Positions 33,346-46,584 of a stretch of 64,000 nt of DNA are shown here, piece after piece. The notes below the pieces were generated by a model. The model searched no databases. It was not told where the DNA came from and saw only the letters and a list, made by a program, of their open reading frames with translations. Where the stretch lies: the NCBI RefSeq assembly GCF_020283565.1, contig NC_060064.1:19922337-19986336 (forward strand), given 5' to 3'. Each line of letters starts with the position of its first letter. Within the stretch, counting starts at the first letter, position 1. The translations under genes and the position numbers were made by a program. The DNA is from Trifolium pratense. Taxonomy: Eukaryota > Streptophyta > Magnoliopsida > Fabales > Fabaceae.

Positions 33346-33514
33346 ACCAAAAGCCTTGAGCCTTTTTTGAACGTTCCAAGACTTTTTTCTTTCATCATTA
33401 CTGTATCAAACTTCTTCTTCTTATTTATTACTTTCGTAGTTCATCATCATTGTACCCGGTTTTTTCTTCTTCTTTTCTTTGTTCACTTTTTCAACAATCT
33501 CACTTTTCTTTGAA

Positions 33515-33800
33515 CCACAACTCATTATTGATGAACAATTTAAAACATGTGATAAGATGATTGTTAATACCCTAATTATGAAGTTTTCCACCACTAAGCT
33601 CATCCATACGAAAGATGTGTGCGAGCACATTATGAGAACGAGGGATATAAGTAAAGATTATTGAGATTGATATGTCTGAATATTTTATTGTGCATTATAT
33701 TTTGAACATTATTTCATCCTCATATGAACCCTTCATAATTTCTTATAACAAACAAGAAAAAATGTCAATCAATGAACTCTCTCTTGACCATATCAGGAGA
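33515..33800 (+). pseudogene. Ty1/copia gag remnant
   Basis: In two frames: MKFSTTKLIHTKDVCEHIM...TRDIS, then EYFIVHYILNIISSSYEPF and ISYNKQEKMSINEL. This layout matches the gag (UBN2-like) part of plant copia retrotransposons. No zinc knuckle, protease or RT follows. Confidence 0.65.
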
Positions 33801-34738
33801 GGCTCAAGCCCACGTGCAACATGGGCAATGACAAAGGACCTCTTAAAAATTATGACCTCAAAAATATTATAGGGTATTAGTAAGTTAGAGAGTGTAAAAA
33901 TTATTTATATTACATCGCATGGCGTATGGATGAACAGTTCACTTATGGGTTGAAAATTGTGGATTAAAATTTTAGATCACAAAAAATGTTGTAAAAAAGA
34001 GTAGTAAAAATGAGTTGTAAAAAAGATCGACGCGCACGAGAGCCACCTGCTGAAGATGCAAACTGAACAAAATGATCACACAGAGTAATGAAATCCATCA
34101 AAGGTATACCAATCCACGAGCGCACTAAATCCCAAAGTAAAAAAGTTACTTTGATCTTAATGTTAAAAATAAGAATTTATAAATAAAGCTATTGTTTGGT
34201 AATTTCAATATATTTTTTGGTTTAGACTTTAGAAGTTACTTTTGAAAGGAAAAAAAATTGTTTGGTAGAATATTCTTACGATCTTTAATGTTTATAGAGA
34301 TAAATTTAAATTTTGTAAAAAAAAAAATCATAGATAATTATATTAAATAAATAAACATGACAAAGAACATTATACACGTCAGCTTATCCTAACAAAAAAA
34401 AAAAATCGTAAATTGCTTTTCGTGTTTAAATTAAAACGAAAACAAACACAAACGTTAACAACAACTCTGTTATTCGCCGCACTGTCTTTTTCCTCGTATA
34501 GCTGCTCCTCTCTCTCAAAACTGCAAAACCCCTTCTTAATTCTCCATTTAGCATCACACAAACCTCTCAAAACAATAAAAAGGTAACAAATTTCACAATC
34601 TCAATTGCAATTTCTTCAATTTAAACCATACCCATGATTTTATTTTATGTAAAAAATATTGGGAATTTTTTTAGGGTATAAAAAAAAAACAGTTTTTGAA
34701 GAAAACCCAGGTGCTGAAATTGAAATTGGAAGGGATAT
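33801..34738. other. intergenic; 5' flank of Sel1 gene
   Basis: AT-rich; presumed promoter and 5' leader of the gene starting at 34739. No specific motif claimed. Confidence 0.4.
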
Positions 34739-36041
34739 ATGGAGAGCAGCAAAGGGAAAGATAGCAACGAGCGTTTTCCTCTTTCTGGGGTGGTGGCAGA
34801 TTGTGTGAAGCGTTGGTTTAAAGATACTTTAAGGGAGGCTAAAGCTGGTGATGTTAATATGCAGATTTTGGTTGGTCAGATGTATTATAGTGGCTATGGT
34901 ATTCCTAAAGATGCTCAAAAGGTAGGGTTTCTTTGTTTTTTTTGGGATTTGGTTGAATTGTTTTTAATTAATTTGCATTGGATTGTGGTTTATTTTTTAG
35001 TTGGTTTTGGTTTTTGGGGTTCTATGATGTTTGAAGAAGTCAATATTGTGTCACAATAGAGAGAAGAACAAGTTGGTGAATTTTAAAAATGAATAAAACC
35101 TATGAAGCACCAACACAGAAACACAAACACCATATATGACAACACGTCGACACTGATGATAACTTTAGAAAATAGAAGTGATTGTATGTAATTATCAGTG
35201 TGACTAATGTGTCAAATGACATGTATTTAATATGAAGTGTTGATGCTACAAAGAACAAATATCAAGTCCTTTATGTGATCCTAATACTTGTATATGCTAC
35301 TAACAATGTTTTATATCACGGCCACGTTGCAATGCCTGGTATTGCCAAGAACTGCAGCTGATATGGCTTCTGTTGCGATGGTGGAGTCGTAAAAAACTCA
35401 GATTTCGTGGCCTAGATTGCAGTTGCAAAGCTTTTACAGAACAATCATATATACCAAAAATCACACACATTTATATGAATTTAATTGAATGCTTGTATTC
35501 CTGTCTATATATGTGTTGTCATGTATAATAGCAAGATTAGTTGTTCTATTGTGGGTGGATGTAATAACTTATAAGTATTTTCAAGTTAATAATGTTAAAA
35601 CTTAATGATTTGTTTTTTGGTTTCCTTGTTATAAACTTATAATGTATAATATGCATTGGCAATATCAGAACTGGATGTGAGTAGTTTCTATTGTAAATTA
35701 TATGGATTTTATGAACTGTTATTTGAGTATAAAGAGTAGTTGATGTGATTATGATGTATGAACAATGAATGGAGTGTAGATGTACTTGTATGTATTTTGG
35801 TTTGAGAGGTTAATGTTATTGGTTTGGAAATGAAGGGAAAACTTTGGCTAACGAAAGCCTCGAGGCTTAGATCTCAAGTTTGGAAAGTTGGAGATAAGCG
35901 TCCAGGTAAACCCCCTCCCTTCTCATTGGAAGCTTATCATTTTTCTTTGTAATTTAGTATAACTATTTTTTGTTTGGTGCATTGTTATTAGGTTATAATG
36001 CAAGTGATTCTGACTCTGATGAATCAAATGAGGATTCTTAA
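34739..36041 (+). CDS. small Sel1-repeat protein
   Basis: Three exons, 34739..34921, 35836..35905 and 35992..36041, all with GT-AG introns and matching phase, give 100 aa. Residues ~38-65 (GDVNMQILVGQMYYSGYGIP, then KDAQKGKLWLTKAS) form one Sel1-like (TPR-related) helix-turn-helix repeat with the typical GxGxxxD pattern; such repeats mediate protein contacts. The C-terminal end is acidic and serine-rich (ASDSDSDESNEDS). The start is the first ATG in frame after an A-rich leader. Intron 1 (914 bp) contains a MITE. Single short repeat, no catalytic domain; the role is unknown, and the gene is called from structure. Confidence 0.85.
35101..35249. mobile_element. MITE in intron 1 of Sel1 gene
   Basis: Ends TGAAGCACCAACAC and, reversed, TTGTAGCATCAACAC. 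A related end occurs inside the UGT relic at about 30188-30224. Confidence 0.6.
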
Positions 36042-36782
36042 CAAGACTAAATTTGGTTCGGCCCCTAAATTATGAAAGGCGAGTTTATCCCAATGTTTTA
36101 AACACTCCTCATGTTGTTACGCATTAATGACTTGTTTTTTTGTGCTACATTTACTATCTAATTGAAAAACGTGAGCCTCCAGCTTTCAGATGTGTGATTT
36201 ATTTCTTTGTTTTTTCAGATGATTGATGTGTTTTGTATCAGGTAGCTCATATATAGTTCTGACATGGAAATGTTATACCTAGTTTTATTATTAGTTCTAT
36301 TTGTGTCATATTTTTAGAATGACGGGGGTTATTGAGATTCAAGCACTACAGTATGTTTTAAGAAACATGTGATCGATGAAAATTTATGTTGAGAATTGAG
36401 ATTCAAAATTGTGTTTGGCGTAATGAGACATGTGATTTGATTTCATATAAAATTCAAGAGTTTATGTCGAACTTACATGAAAAGGGGTGTCAGGAGCGCT
36501 ATAGATGTCAATATTTTCTTTCCTTTTTTACGTAATAACCCTTAGATTTGAATTTGAGAGCTTAATACAGCTACATGTTCTCTTTTATTTTGTCTGTTGT
36601 TCCTTGTTACCTTACCTTAGACCTTAGTCTCATACATTTAAAATGAAAAGTAATTTTCAGAATAAAAAAAATGAGGCATAGTGATTAATGTCAAGATGCT
36701 AAGTTTTTCATTATTGCTTTCATGGGCTTGTGCCCTTAGCTATATGAAAAAAAAAGTTTTTCATTATTGCTTTCAATCCTTG
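36042..36782. other. 3' flank of Sel1 gene, no other gene seen
   Basis: AT-rich, probable 3' untranslated region then intergenic. Confidence 0.5.
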
Positions 36783-37158
36783 AGGCTTTGTTTGCAAGTT
36801 TGGAGGGGAGGGTTTACAAAAAAAGGAAGAAACAAGTGGAAGGAATAGAGAAGAGTTTGGGAGGGGTGGAGTTTGGAGGGTTCATTTTTCTTCATAACAC
36901 CAAAACCTCCTGATTTGGTGAACTCAAAAATTGTATTGGATTTGGAGGGGCGTTTTGGATTTGGAGGGTTTATATGGAATTTTCAAATTTAACTTATGTT
37001 ATAATATTCTTAAAATTAAAAGTATATTAATTGTAAGCATTTATTGATCATTCTCATGATAAAACTTTCTCAAAAATTGTGAAAGATTTCTCTATTTTTC
37101 TCTCTACTTCCGTCCCTCCAAACCCCTCCCCTCCCCTCCAAACTCGCAAACAAAGCCT
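36783..37158. mobile_element. MITE with AGGCTTTGTTTGC ends
   Basis: Left AGGCTTTGTTTGCAAGTTTG, right (reversed) AGGCTTTGTTTGCGAGTTTG, both followed by GGAGGGGAGG. A decayed relative is at 39999-40265. Confidence 0.85.
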
Positions 37159-37495
37159 AATTGTTTTGGTATCATGAATTGACTGTTGTCAACATTCTTC
37201 TGACAAAAAGCTTTAAATTGTTCATTAGATATAAAGATAAAGCAAATGCTAACAAGTGCCCAGGGGCACTAGACAAGAAACTAAATGTAGAAAAACTTTT
37301 TTGAAAGTGGTGCATTCAACATCATGAAAGTTAAAATTTTGGTTTTTTCAAGACAAAATTTTATTTCCCCTAGAGCACTTGTTAGCAAGTCCCTAAGATA
37401 AATAGTACAAAGCAACTGGTCTGGTGGTTGAGTCTGGTACTTGGTTTATGGCAATATACTTTTCAACCTTCAAGAAGTTTGATAGTGTTTCTTGG

Positions 37496-37672
37496 CAATG
37501 TTGTTAAATAGCCACTATAGCGTAGCGTAATTTGGACAAACCGATACTGTTCTGCGATACGTCATTTAATACAAAATGTTGTCTAATAGCTGCTATAGTG
37601 GTGCTATAGCACTACTGCATAGCGGAATTTTAACAATCCACTATTTTCCGCTATCCACAATTGACAACATTG
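37496..37672. mobile_element. 177-bp hAT-like MITE with 8-bp target duplication
   Basis: Inverted ends CAATGTTGT/ACAACATTG, flanked by TTTCTTGG at 37488-37495 and 37673-37680. The 8-bp duplication suggests the hAT superfamily. Second copy at 38004. Confidence 0.88.
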
Positions 37673-38003
37673 TTTCTTGGAATGTCCAGTTAAAGTCTTA
37701 TTTAGATAACTAGCTGGGGCTGGGATTGTGTGCATATCAATTTTGGATAAATATGCATTTCATTTTATCTTATTTGCACATAGTGAGAGGGTGTCAGTTT
37801 CAAGGACGATAAAAATAAATCATGGCAATTTCACCATGTCCAAATGGACCATTTTTTGCGGTGGTTTGTGGCAAATTATGCGCAGTGAAGCAGTAAAGTA
37901 CTAAAGTTACATATAGAAATAATGAATTCTTTTGCTTGTGAACATATTGCAATAAAATATGAAAAGATTTAATGTTGGTTCTATTAATTGGAAATGTAAC
38001 ATA

Positions 38004-38175
38004 CAATGTTGTGAACTAGCGACTATAGCATACAGAATTTGAACAAATTGTTAATGTTCTGCGATGCGTTATGTAGTACAAAATATTGTCAAATAGTGGA
38101 CATAGCAGTGCTATAGCACTATAGCGTAGAGGAATTTGAACAAGCCGCTATTTCTGCTATCTGCAATTGATAACA
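38004..38175. mobile_element. second copy of the hAT-like MITE
   Basis: CAATGTTGTGAACTAGCG to a GATAACAT end, with TTCTGCGATGCG and GCTATAGCACTATAGCG inside, as in 37496-37672. More diverged; target duplication unclear. Confidence 0.75.
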
Positions 38176-39998
38176 TACTGATATGAAAATACTTGATGAA
38201 AAGTGTAAGGGAAACTGATGTAGTACAATACACTGGACTAAGTTAACTGCTTGCCCTCGAGTTTTGTATTCCAAAAGGCATCTTTTTCAACAATTGATGT
38301 TTTTTGCGGAAAGTTGATGGATTTGTTGAAACGTTTAACTATTGAGTCTTTTCATTATTGTGCTTCACATTCATAACAGACCATTCTTGATTTTTAGGTT
38401 AAATTGCCCTTTCTGGTAGTTTGATCTTGTGCTCATTTGTTTTGTAGGTGTATGCATTGCACGACAACATGCTTCTTCATAGCCACCATATGGATGTTGT
38501 TCTATTTATACATTTGCTTTGTGATCAATTGTATGGTTTACCACACCATTTTTTTTTATCAATCAAGGAAAAAGAAAAGTTATCTTATTTGATTCTGAGC
38601 AAACATTGTTGGTTGGTAATTTAAGGGTTCTTTCTCACTTTCCTTGACATGGCACCATATCATGAAAATAGAATAGAGATTGAGTCTAGCTTTATAGTTT
38701 ATATTTTTTTTCTAGACTTGGTACTTTACATCATTTTATAAGACTCATTTGTCTCTAAAATGATGCAAATCCCTTCAATTTTAGACTCATCTGTTTGATT
38801 TCATGGCATGCTTCATTCTGTCATATGTTTTAGTTAATCTGTTACATTAAGGTTCCGATATTGATATAAGCATATGCATTATGTCAACTAATAGTATTGT
38901 TAGTTTTTGCTGAGGGTGGAGATTAACACTCAACTCTCTAACTTCTCCACGTCTCCCACAAAGTCATCCTTATATCCCTTATCGGGGTTTATATTCACCT
39001 CTAGCGACATAAAAATTTGCTTGTGTATCATCATCAAATCAACATATGTTGATGTATCTTTAGGTAATCCTGTTTTGTGTTAGACTTGATCTTAATTAGA
39101 TTTGTCAATACAGTTTTTTTAGTTGACAGTGGAGTTCAAATTTAAAATTTTGGTGTTATTAAAATTTAGGGCTAATTAAAAGATAAGTGGCTTTCAAAAA
39201 CACAGTATTGTCATGTGGATGTACTTTTCTGCTATGAAACTATTCAAATTGTTTAAGGACAATATTACTAGACATAGTTTAGTTAACATAGGATCAAGAC
39301 ATATATTGGTTTAGATTCCTTTTTAACTTATGAGAGATTTTTTCTTCACTTAAAACAAGTATAAGATTTTTTATGAAAAAAAAAAAATCCTTATAAGCAT
39401 CTAAGAGTTTACAAAGAAGTTAAATGAGATGACTAATTTTGAACTTATATGAGAAATTATTTTAAACTGTTCTAATATAACTTTTCCTGAGTTTCACCAA
39501 GCACTTATAAAAGAACATGAAAAAAAAATATATTGTAATGATTGAATATTGGCTTCCAACATCCATGAACATCTATCTAGAAATAATATAAGCGTTTTTT
39601 TTTTAAAAAAGTTCTGTTTAGGAATATTGGGAAAAATCTGTATAAAATAAAGATGCAACTTGAATTGAGTTTATAAAGAGTGATGTTCTTCACTTTATAA
39701 GTTTGTTTTGTAACAATGAATTAGATCAAATATAAAATCTAATATGGTATTATACGCTATATATATATATATATATTTTTGAATCAGTACGCTATTTGTT
39801 TTCCCAACCCATCACTAATTCACCATTGGACCCAATTGAGAAGGTTTCACAAAGTTTAAACCTAATTTAGTATAGCCATGGTAAGAGAGAATGTGAGTGA
39901 AAGATAGGTATGGAGATGTGGGAACTCAGGAGGACACTATCAAATGTCAAACAAGTTTGGCATGAAGCCATCCATTGAAGGTATTTTATATGGTGTGG
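38176..39998. other. intergenic, no gene seen
   Basis: AT-rich sequence with simple repeats (TA run near 39760-39773). Confidence 0.5.
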
Positions 39999-40265
39999 AG
40001 GCTTTGTTTGCAAGTTGATTTTTGGAAGATTTTATAGGAGAGTTTCAAAGGACTAAGTCTATATTTTGATACATAGTTAATATTTTAAAATAATTGACGG
40101 AAGAACATGATAAATGATCACATAATACTTCAATCACATTTACATCATTTATAAACCAAAGAACACTTACATCATTTAAAAGAAAAAACTTTATAGGTAT
40201 CTTAAGTTAGATTAGAAGACAAGCACTTCCCTCCCCTCCACTCCAAAAACAAACTCACAAACAAG
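39999..40265. mobile_element. decayed copy of the AGGCTTTG MITE
   Basis: AGGCTTTGTTTGCAAGTTGA at the left; CTCCCCTCCACTCC and AACTCACAAACAAG at the right. Confidence 0.6.
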
Positions 40266-41676
40266 ATAATTTGTTCAAGAGAGGGGTAATTAGAAGAGAG
40301 ACATCAGTGTATTTGGGGTTTGTGAGGTGGAGGAGTCAGTTTCACATTTATTCTTTGAAATGAACATATCTATAAAACATAAAAGCAAACCATTGGAAAT
40401 AGCGTCCTTCATAGAGACGGCAAAAGCTTCGGCATGGTCCTAGCTCAAATCAAAATATAAAGGGTTCAATTCTTCGATTGGTCAATAGTGTGCAAATCTG
40501 ATGCATTGTATCGGGCGGGTGTAAGGTGTATAAGCAAACCAGTGTTTGTGTAATGTGAAGATGCATAGAAAGTGTGCGAGCTTAAAACTATGACGGAGTT
40601 TAGGAAGGTTGATTTGGAAATTGTGGTTGATTGTGACAGGTTGAAGTGCTTTATTTTCATACTGTGGTTCCTGATCTCAAAATGTTACTATGTGATAAAC
40701 ATGATGGTATGATGCTGGTTGCAATGGTGGTAAAAGAAATGCGGCAGAGACAGCAAGTATGGTCGGCGGCTTATCATTGGTTATGGTCATGGTTTGAAAG
40801 TTCACGTTTGAAAAATAAACCCTTGAGTGACTAGTTTTAATGTCAAAACTAGCTTAATACAATCCAATACCGAAGTAACTTTTATGGACTAAAGCTAGCT
40901 TTTTTTTCTACTTGAATCGGAGAAGGTATTTTATCTTCTAGAACTTTAACTACTGAAGTATACCTTAAAACCAGTTCGATATTGTAATGTAATACAAACA
41001 AATTTTAGTTCAGAAAAAGAAAAATGTTTCTCCATTCTACTGAGCTGATAATGTCCATGTTAATTTGCTCGACTAACCAAGTTAATTGCAAGTTTTCCAT
41101 AATGTCCAAATTGTGGATTGCACAGTAATGGCAAAAGAATGAAGCTACTTCTAGCAGAAAAATGAACGGACAAGCATCAAAACTAAGAAAAGGACCGAAA
41201 CTACGCACCAAATTGTGGCAGCACAATTCCAACTTTAAACACCAGAAGCTATGATGCACTGATACAAAATATTTCCTTTGGTTTAGGGTTTAAACTGAAG
41301 ATATCATATGATACACCATACAGCATTTTTTTCTTGTGCTTACTCGATACAGGCCAATATAAAGTAAATGATTCAAACTAAACAACAAACGCACATGATA
41401 ATTTGGTGGAACAAAAACACTTGGTACAGAAAAACCTTTTTTTGAAGGATGGTACAGAAAAACCTTATGAACATGGTTTTTAACAATGGCTCTTCACTAT
41501 CATGATAACTTAAACAAGAAAAACAAAATAGCACCGAAAAATTCATCCCACATAGTACAGAAAAATGGGTCATACACTAGAACTGGATAATTATTTTATA
41601 AAAATAAACTCTTCATATTGAAATGACAAATACCTATAAAACTTGATATGGCACAATCTGCTTAAAACCAGAAGTA
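40266..41676. other. intergenic / 3' flank of fucose synthase gene
   Basis: Only short domain-free open frames. The portion next to 41677 is presumably the 3' untranslated region. Confidence 0.5.
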
Positions 41677-43591
41677 TCATTGCTTGACATTCTCTAAGTA
41701 CCATTTATAGGTATCAACAAGCCCATCCTTGAGTGAGACTTTCGGTGTCCAACCAAGGGCTGCAAGTTTTGAGCTATCCATCAGCTTTCTTGGTGTGCCG
41801 TCCGGCTTAGTACTATCCCAAACAAGATCGCCTTCAAATCCCACCACTTCCTTCATCGACTCAGCCAATTCCTTAATAGTAACCTCCTTTCCACTCCCTA
41901 CATTCAAATGCTCAAGTCCACTGTACTTTTCCATCATAAAGACAACAGCATCTGCCAAATCATCTACATGCAAAAACTCCCTCAGTGGACTGCCGGTACC
42001 CCACACCACAACCTCCTTGGCACCATTGACCTTTGCCTCATGAAACCTCCTCATCAAAGCAGGTAAAACATGTGAATTCTCGGGATGGAAATTGTCATTT
42101 GGTCCGTATAAGTTGGTCGGCATCCCTGAAATTGCATCCCACTTGTGTTGAATTCTGTAAGCTTGGCACATTTTGATCCCGGCAATCTTGGCAATTGCAT
42201 ACCATTCATTTGTTGGCTCTAAAGGGCCAGTAAGCAAAGCATATTCAGGGATCGGTTGGGGTGCAAATTTAGGGTAAATGCAAGAAGAACCCAAAAACAA
42301 AAGCTTCTTAGCACCGTTACGATAAGCAGAATCAATGACATTGGTCTGGATTTGGAGGTTGATAGCAATGAAATCAGCTGGATAAGTGTTGTTGGCATGG
42401 ATACCACCAACTTTGGCTGCAGCTACAATGACATACTCAGGCTTTGTGGATGCAAAAAAGGCTTCAACATCAGATTGTCGAGTGAGATCAAGCTCAGCAT
42501 GAGATCTCAAGATTAGATTCGTGAACCCGAGTTCAGTCAGCTTGCGAACAATGGCCGAGCCAACAAGACCTCGGTGACCAGAAACAAAAACCTTGGCTGA
42601 TTTGTCATCTAAAAATGAACTTGATGACAATGCAGCTGCAAATATACACACAAAAATCATAAATCCAAATATTAGAATTGTAAGTAATACTTTTCTTTCT
42701 CTTTTACTAATTTAGGTTTAGAGTTTTTGCCAGAATGAGTTAGCATTGTTATTGACTCTTGGATCACTATGATTCAACTAAACAATAACCACCTTTGAAT
42801 CTAATAAAAGTCTGCATTGCTATTACTATTAACTAATTTAAGAATTAAGGGGTAAACCACCATTTTGGTTCCTGGAAGTGTATCTAGCTGTCACATTCGT
42901 CCCTGAATGTATTGAAATTGCAATTAGGTCCACAAGTGTCTCTTTTATTAGTCATTTTGATCCTCAAATATGTTTTTAGGTAGTCAATTTGCTCCTCAAA
43001 TGTGTTTTTGGTTAGTCAATTTAGTCCATAAAATTAATAACAAAAGAGGGCACTAGGGATGTATTTGCAATTTTGATACATTCAGCACCAATATGACAGC
43101 GATGACAGCGAGTTTCACTTGGGATTCAACTCAAATTGGTATTTGAAACAGTTACGATTTTTAATGAATATAATCAAACAGTTGGAAGGCATAAATGAAT
43201 ACAAGAAGAAGAATAATAACCCTTACCATCTTGGCTTCCCATATTTGAGGATTGATATAAAGCTATTGCCACTTCAAAATTCGAAATCAAATCCTGAAAC
43301 AAAACAAGTTACAATCACCATTTCAAACTTTAACAAAAACCCACTTCCAAAATCACAAAACAACAAAAGGGGTGGAGGAGAAATGGAAACTTTACCTGAA
43401 ATTTGAAGCGAATCAATGGAACTGAAAGGTGTTCGTGAGAGGGTGAATGAGTTTGTGGGTAAAAGGGAATCCGATCCAATGGTTGAATTAAACTCCGGTG
43501 AATCGGACTCCGGTGGTGGAAGATGAGATCTGAAAGATTCCGGTGAGATCGAATGAGAATGGTTTTTCTGATTACTCTTTCTTTCTATCAC
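41677..43591 (-). CDS. GER1: GDP-L-fucose synthase (GER-type epimerase-reductase)
   Basis: Last step of GDP-L-fucose synthesis: 3,5-epimerisation and NADPH reduction of GDP-4-keto-6-deoxymannose, supplying fucose for cell wall and glycans, normally in the cytosol. Exons complement(43396..43591) and complement(41677..42635), GT-AG intron, 384 aa. The main exon has the Rossmann [19 protein letters not shown] (active-site Cys), the YxxxK pair in WYAIAKIAG, and [20 protein letters not shown], all as in plant GER proteins; it is intact to the stop. No ATG precedes DDKSAKVF in the main exon, so the start must lie upstream; the first exon offers one in frame, adding a Ser/Pro-rich ~65-residue leader where known homologues have about 5-20 residues. 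That leader is a prediction. Confidence 0.9.
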
Positions 43592-43695
43592 TAAATATGC
43601 GAATCAGCATTTATGCTTAGTGGCACTTATCTTCTGTAAATTGGATTCTTGTTAATTTGTTTTTAACCCAAAACCAATTTTTTATCTGTCAAATA

Positions 43696-44589
43696 GGTTT
43701 AAATATAATTTTGATCTATTTATTTTTAATTTTTTTGAAGTTTTGATCCTCTATTTTAAAACCAATATTTTGGTCTTCTATTTCAATTTTTCTTGAGTTT
43801 TGGTCCCCATTTAATTTTAGAGTCAATTTTAATGATGAGTCAATGTTATTAATGATGTGCTTATCAAAAAAAAAATAAAATGTTATTAATGATGTGGCAC
43901 TACACACTTGGCCATAATATGATCTATGTCATTAAACTTTTATTTTATTTTAATAATATTTATTTTAATAGAAAATAATCATTAAAATAATATTTTAATA
44001 ATACTTCCCCTGGTCCTTTTTATAAGGAACACTTTGAAAAAATCATACAGACGAAGAAAATACATTTAACATATTTATTTTCATTTAATACTCTTATTTA
44101 ATTACTCTTTATTCAATTAACTTACTTATTTTTAAATTCTCTCCCATAATAAATAAGGGCATAAGTGAAATTGAAGATTTAAAACATTTGAAAATTGGTC
44201 AAAGTTTCTTATAAAAAAGATCAAATTTTTTTCCCAAAGTGTTCCTTATAAAAAGGACCGGAGGGAGTATTTATTTTAATTTAATATACTATTATTTTAA
44301 TTTTATTAAAAAAAAATACTATTATTTTAATAAGTAAAATATTTTATTAAAAAAGTATTATTGAAATAGAAGAAAAGTTTAATGAAATGGATAATATTTT
44401 AGCCAAATGTGCAGTGCTACATCATTAATGTCTTTGACACATCATTAAAATTGACTTTAAAATTGAGTGGAGGCCCAAAACTCAAGAAAAATTGAAATGG
44501 GGGATCAAAATATATGACTTTAAAAATAGGGGATCAACAGTTCAAAGTTCAAACAATTGAAAATAGGAGGACAAAAACTGCATTTAACC
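43696..44589. mobile_element. ~0.9-kb inverted-repeat element, GGTTTAAATAT ends
   Basis: Left GGTTTAAATATAATTTTGATC, right (reversed) GGTTAAATGCAGTTTTTGTCC. Arms share TTTTCTTGAGTTTTGG and the TTAATGATGTG motif. Contains the nested element at 44004. Confidence 0.75.
44004..44267. mobile_element. Stowaway-like MITE nested in another element
   Basis: Left CTTCCCCTGGTCCTTTTTAT, right (reversed) CTCCCTCCGGTCCTTTTTAT, flanked by TA on both sides (44002-44003 and 44268-44269), as for Tc1/mariner MITEs. Confidence 0.85.
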
Positions 44590-45440
44590 AATATTTATGT
44601 GTGAATAAGTTTTGGGTTAAATTTGAATGTGACTCTTATATATATATATATATATATATAGTGTGCATTTTGATTTGATGGACTAAAACAAAACAAGATA
44701 ATATAGGATAGAACAAAACTGTACCAAAGACACATAAGACGATGATATTTTTATATTTGAAAGTAAAATGAATATTTTCGTATTTTTGTATTTTTTTTAT
44801 AGTTGTATTGTGGACAAAAGATTATCCTATGGTTCGCTGAGGAACAAAAATTCTTGTTTTTGTCCTATTCATTGCTACCTATTTTGTCCAGTCCGATATA
44901 CCAGTTTCTAAATAAAAAAAAGGTACTAGAAAGTTGTCCAGTTCAATCCATTGTTTTTTACCGGATCAAATGCACCCATAATGTGAGTCATTTCATATTA
45001 TTAAAGGGATTTATTCATAACATTAATTAAGAGGTTAATATGAAACTAATAAATAAGTTACGAGACTAATTGTTTAATTTAGTGTAGATTTTTTTTTAGA
45101 GAGGCTAAAAGTAAAAATTAATATACTTATTTAAAAGACCAAAAATATATATTTAGAAACTTCCTTAAAAAATTTATAAGAAAAAGTTATGTGGGATAGC
45201 ATGATGATAAACATAGAAACTTCCTTGTTTTTAATTTCTTAACTAAGAGAAACTTCCTTAAAATAATTGAGAGCCCTTGAGCACCGACAATAAAATACTC
45301 TAAAATACAATGATTGAGATTCACAACATATCCTGCCAACCAAGTTAGCTTCCTCCAGAATTGATTTTTTTTTTCTTTTGCATTTATTTGAAAGTACTAT
45401 ATTTTAACAGGATTTCCTTGACTTAAATTACTTGCTTGGA
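44590..45440. other. intergenic; TA microsatellite
   Basis: (TA)n at about 44638-44660. No gene seen. Confidence 0.5.
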
Positions 45441-45464
45441 AAATCGATGGTGATTGGAATAAAT

Positions 45465-46130
45465 TATGACAATTTGGAGCTTATGGCGGAAGAGAAACAC
45501 ACAGATATGGGAGGACAAAGTTGAGACTGTCTTGCAGATTATTGGTCGTGCAAATCATACTTTACATGTCTGGCAGCACGCACAGAGTACTGCTGCTAAC
45601 AGATCAGCTAGCTCCAATCCATGGCAGCCACCGCCACCTACCTACCTCAATTGCAACATTGATGCAGTTGTTTTCATGTCGGAGAATGCAGTTTGCCATG
45701 GGATCGGAGCATGTCTTAGAGATAAGGTAGCAGGATTTGTAGCAGCTTTCTCATGTCATGATAGTGGTACTTTTACTGCAACATCGGCGGAAGCTTGGGG
45801 TTAATGCAAAACCCTTGAGTGGATTGCTTTGATGGGATTTAATAAGGTGATATTTGAAATGGATTGTAAAATGGTAGTAAATGATGTTCACGATAGTAAG
45901 CCTAATCGCTGTATGGTTCACTTATTCATAGTTGTCGAACCTTACTTAGAAATTACTCCAACTATGCCGTTATTTTTACTATGCGACAAGCAAACGGTGA
46001 CACTAATGCTCTTGCACGGACAATCTTTACCCATGTTTCTCGCGTTACTTTTGATGTTATTTTCCATTGTATTGTTTCTATTATTTGGAATGAAATGTCA
46101 TAAGTTTACTTGCATAAATTTTTTTTTACT
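45465..46130 (+). pseudogene. LINE RNase H-domain remnant
   Basis: IWSLWRKRNTQIWED, then LNCNIDAVVFMSENAV...GIGACLRDKVAGFVAAF, ATSAEAWG stop, and in frame beyond it CKTLEWIALMGFNKVIFEMDCKMVVNDV. This is the C-terminal RNase H-like module of plant LINE polyproteins. A TAA at about 45802 and later decay make it dead. Confidence 0.82.
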
Positions 46131-46584
46131 ACTTCTCTACATCTAATGAGAAATGGGGCCAAACATAATTTTGATAAAGTTTTTTATAGTAAATTTTTTA
46201 TCTCATTTCATTCGCTAGAATATTATAAATATATGTTGAAATATAGATAAACCCATAGAAATTAGTTAAAGATTGAGCCATCCGAATAGGACTATGAACG
46301 ACTTTATTGACTTGTTTTCTAATGAATTTAATATGAAAGTTCACAAGATTAGTGCGAAAATGTAAACTCCATGAGTGGTCGTGTGATGAATCTTCCGCTC
46401 CGCACTACCATATTGTACCCTCTTACCTTTATGGTGATATGGTTTCAGGCTTCTTTGTTCGCGACCCTCCGTGCAAGGTTGTTTGCGTTTGTATCCATTG
46501 TACAAGAGGTTTGAGGGTTTTTTAGGTAGGTGGCGCCGCAGCCTTGGCTTTTAATCCCAGCTCGGAATCATGAGTGATATGTTG
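46131..46584. other. intergenic, no gene seen
   Basis: No supported feature. Confidence 0.5.
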
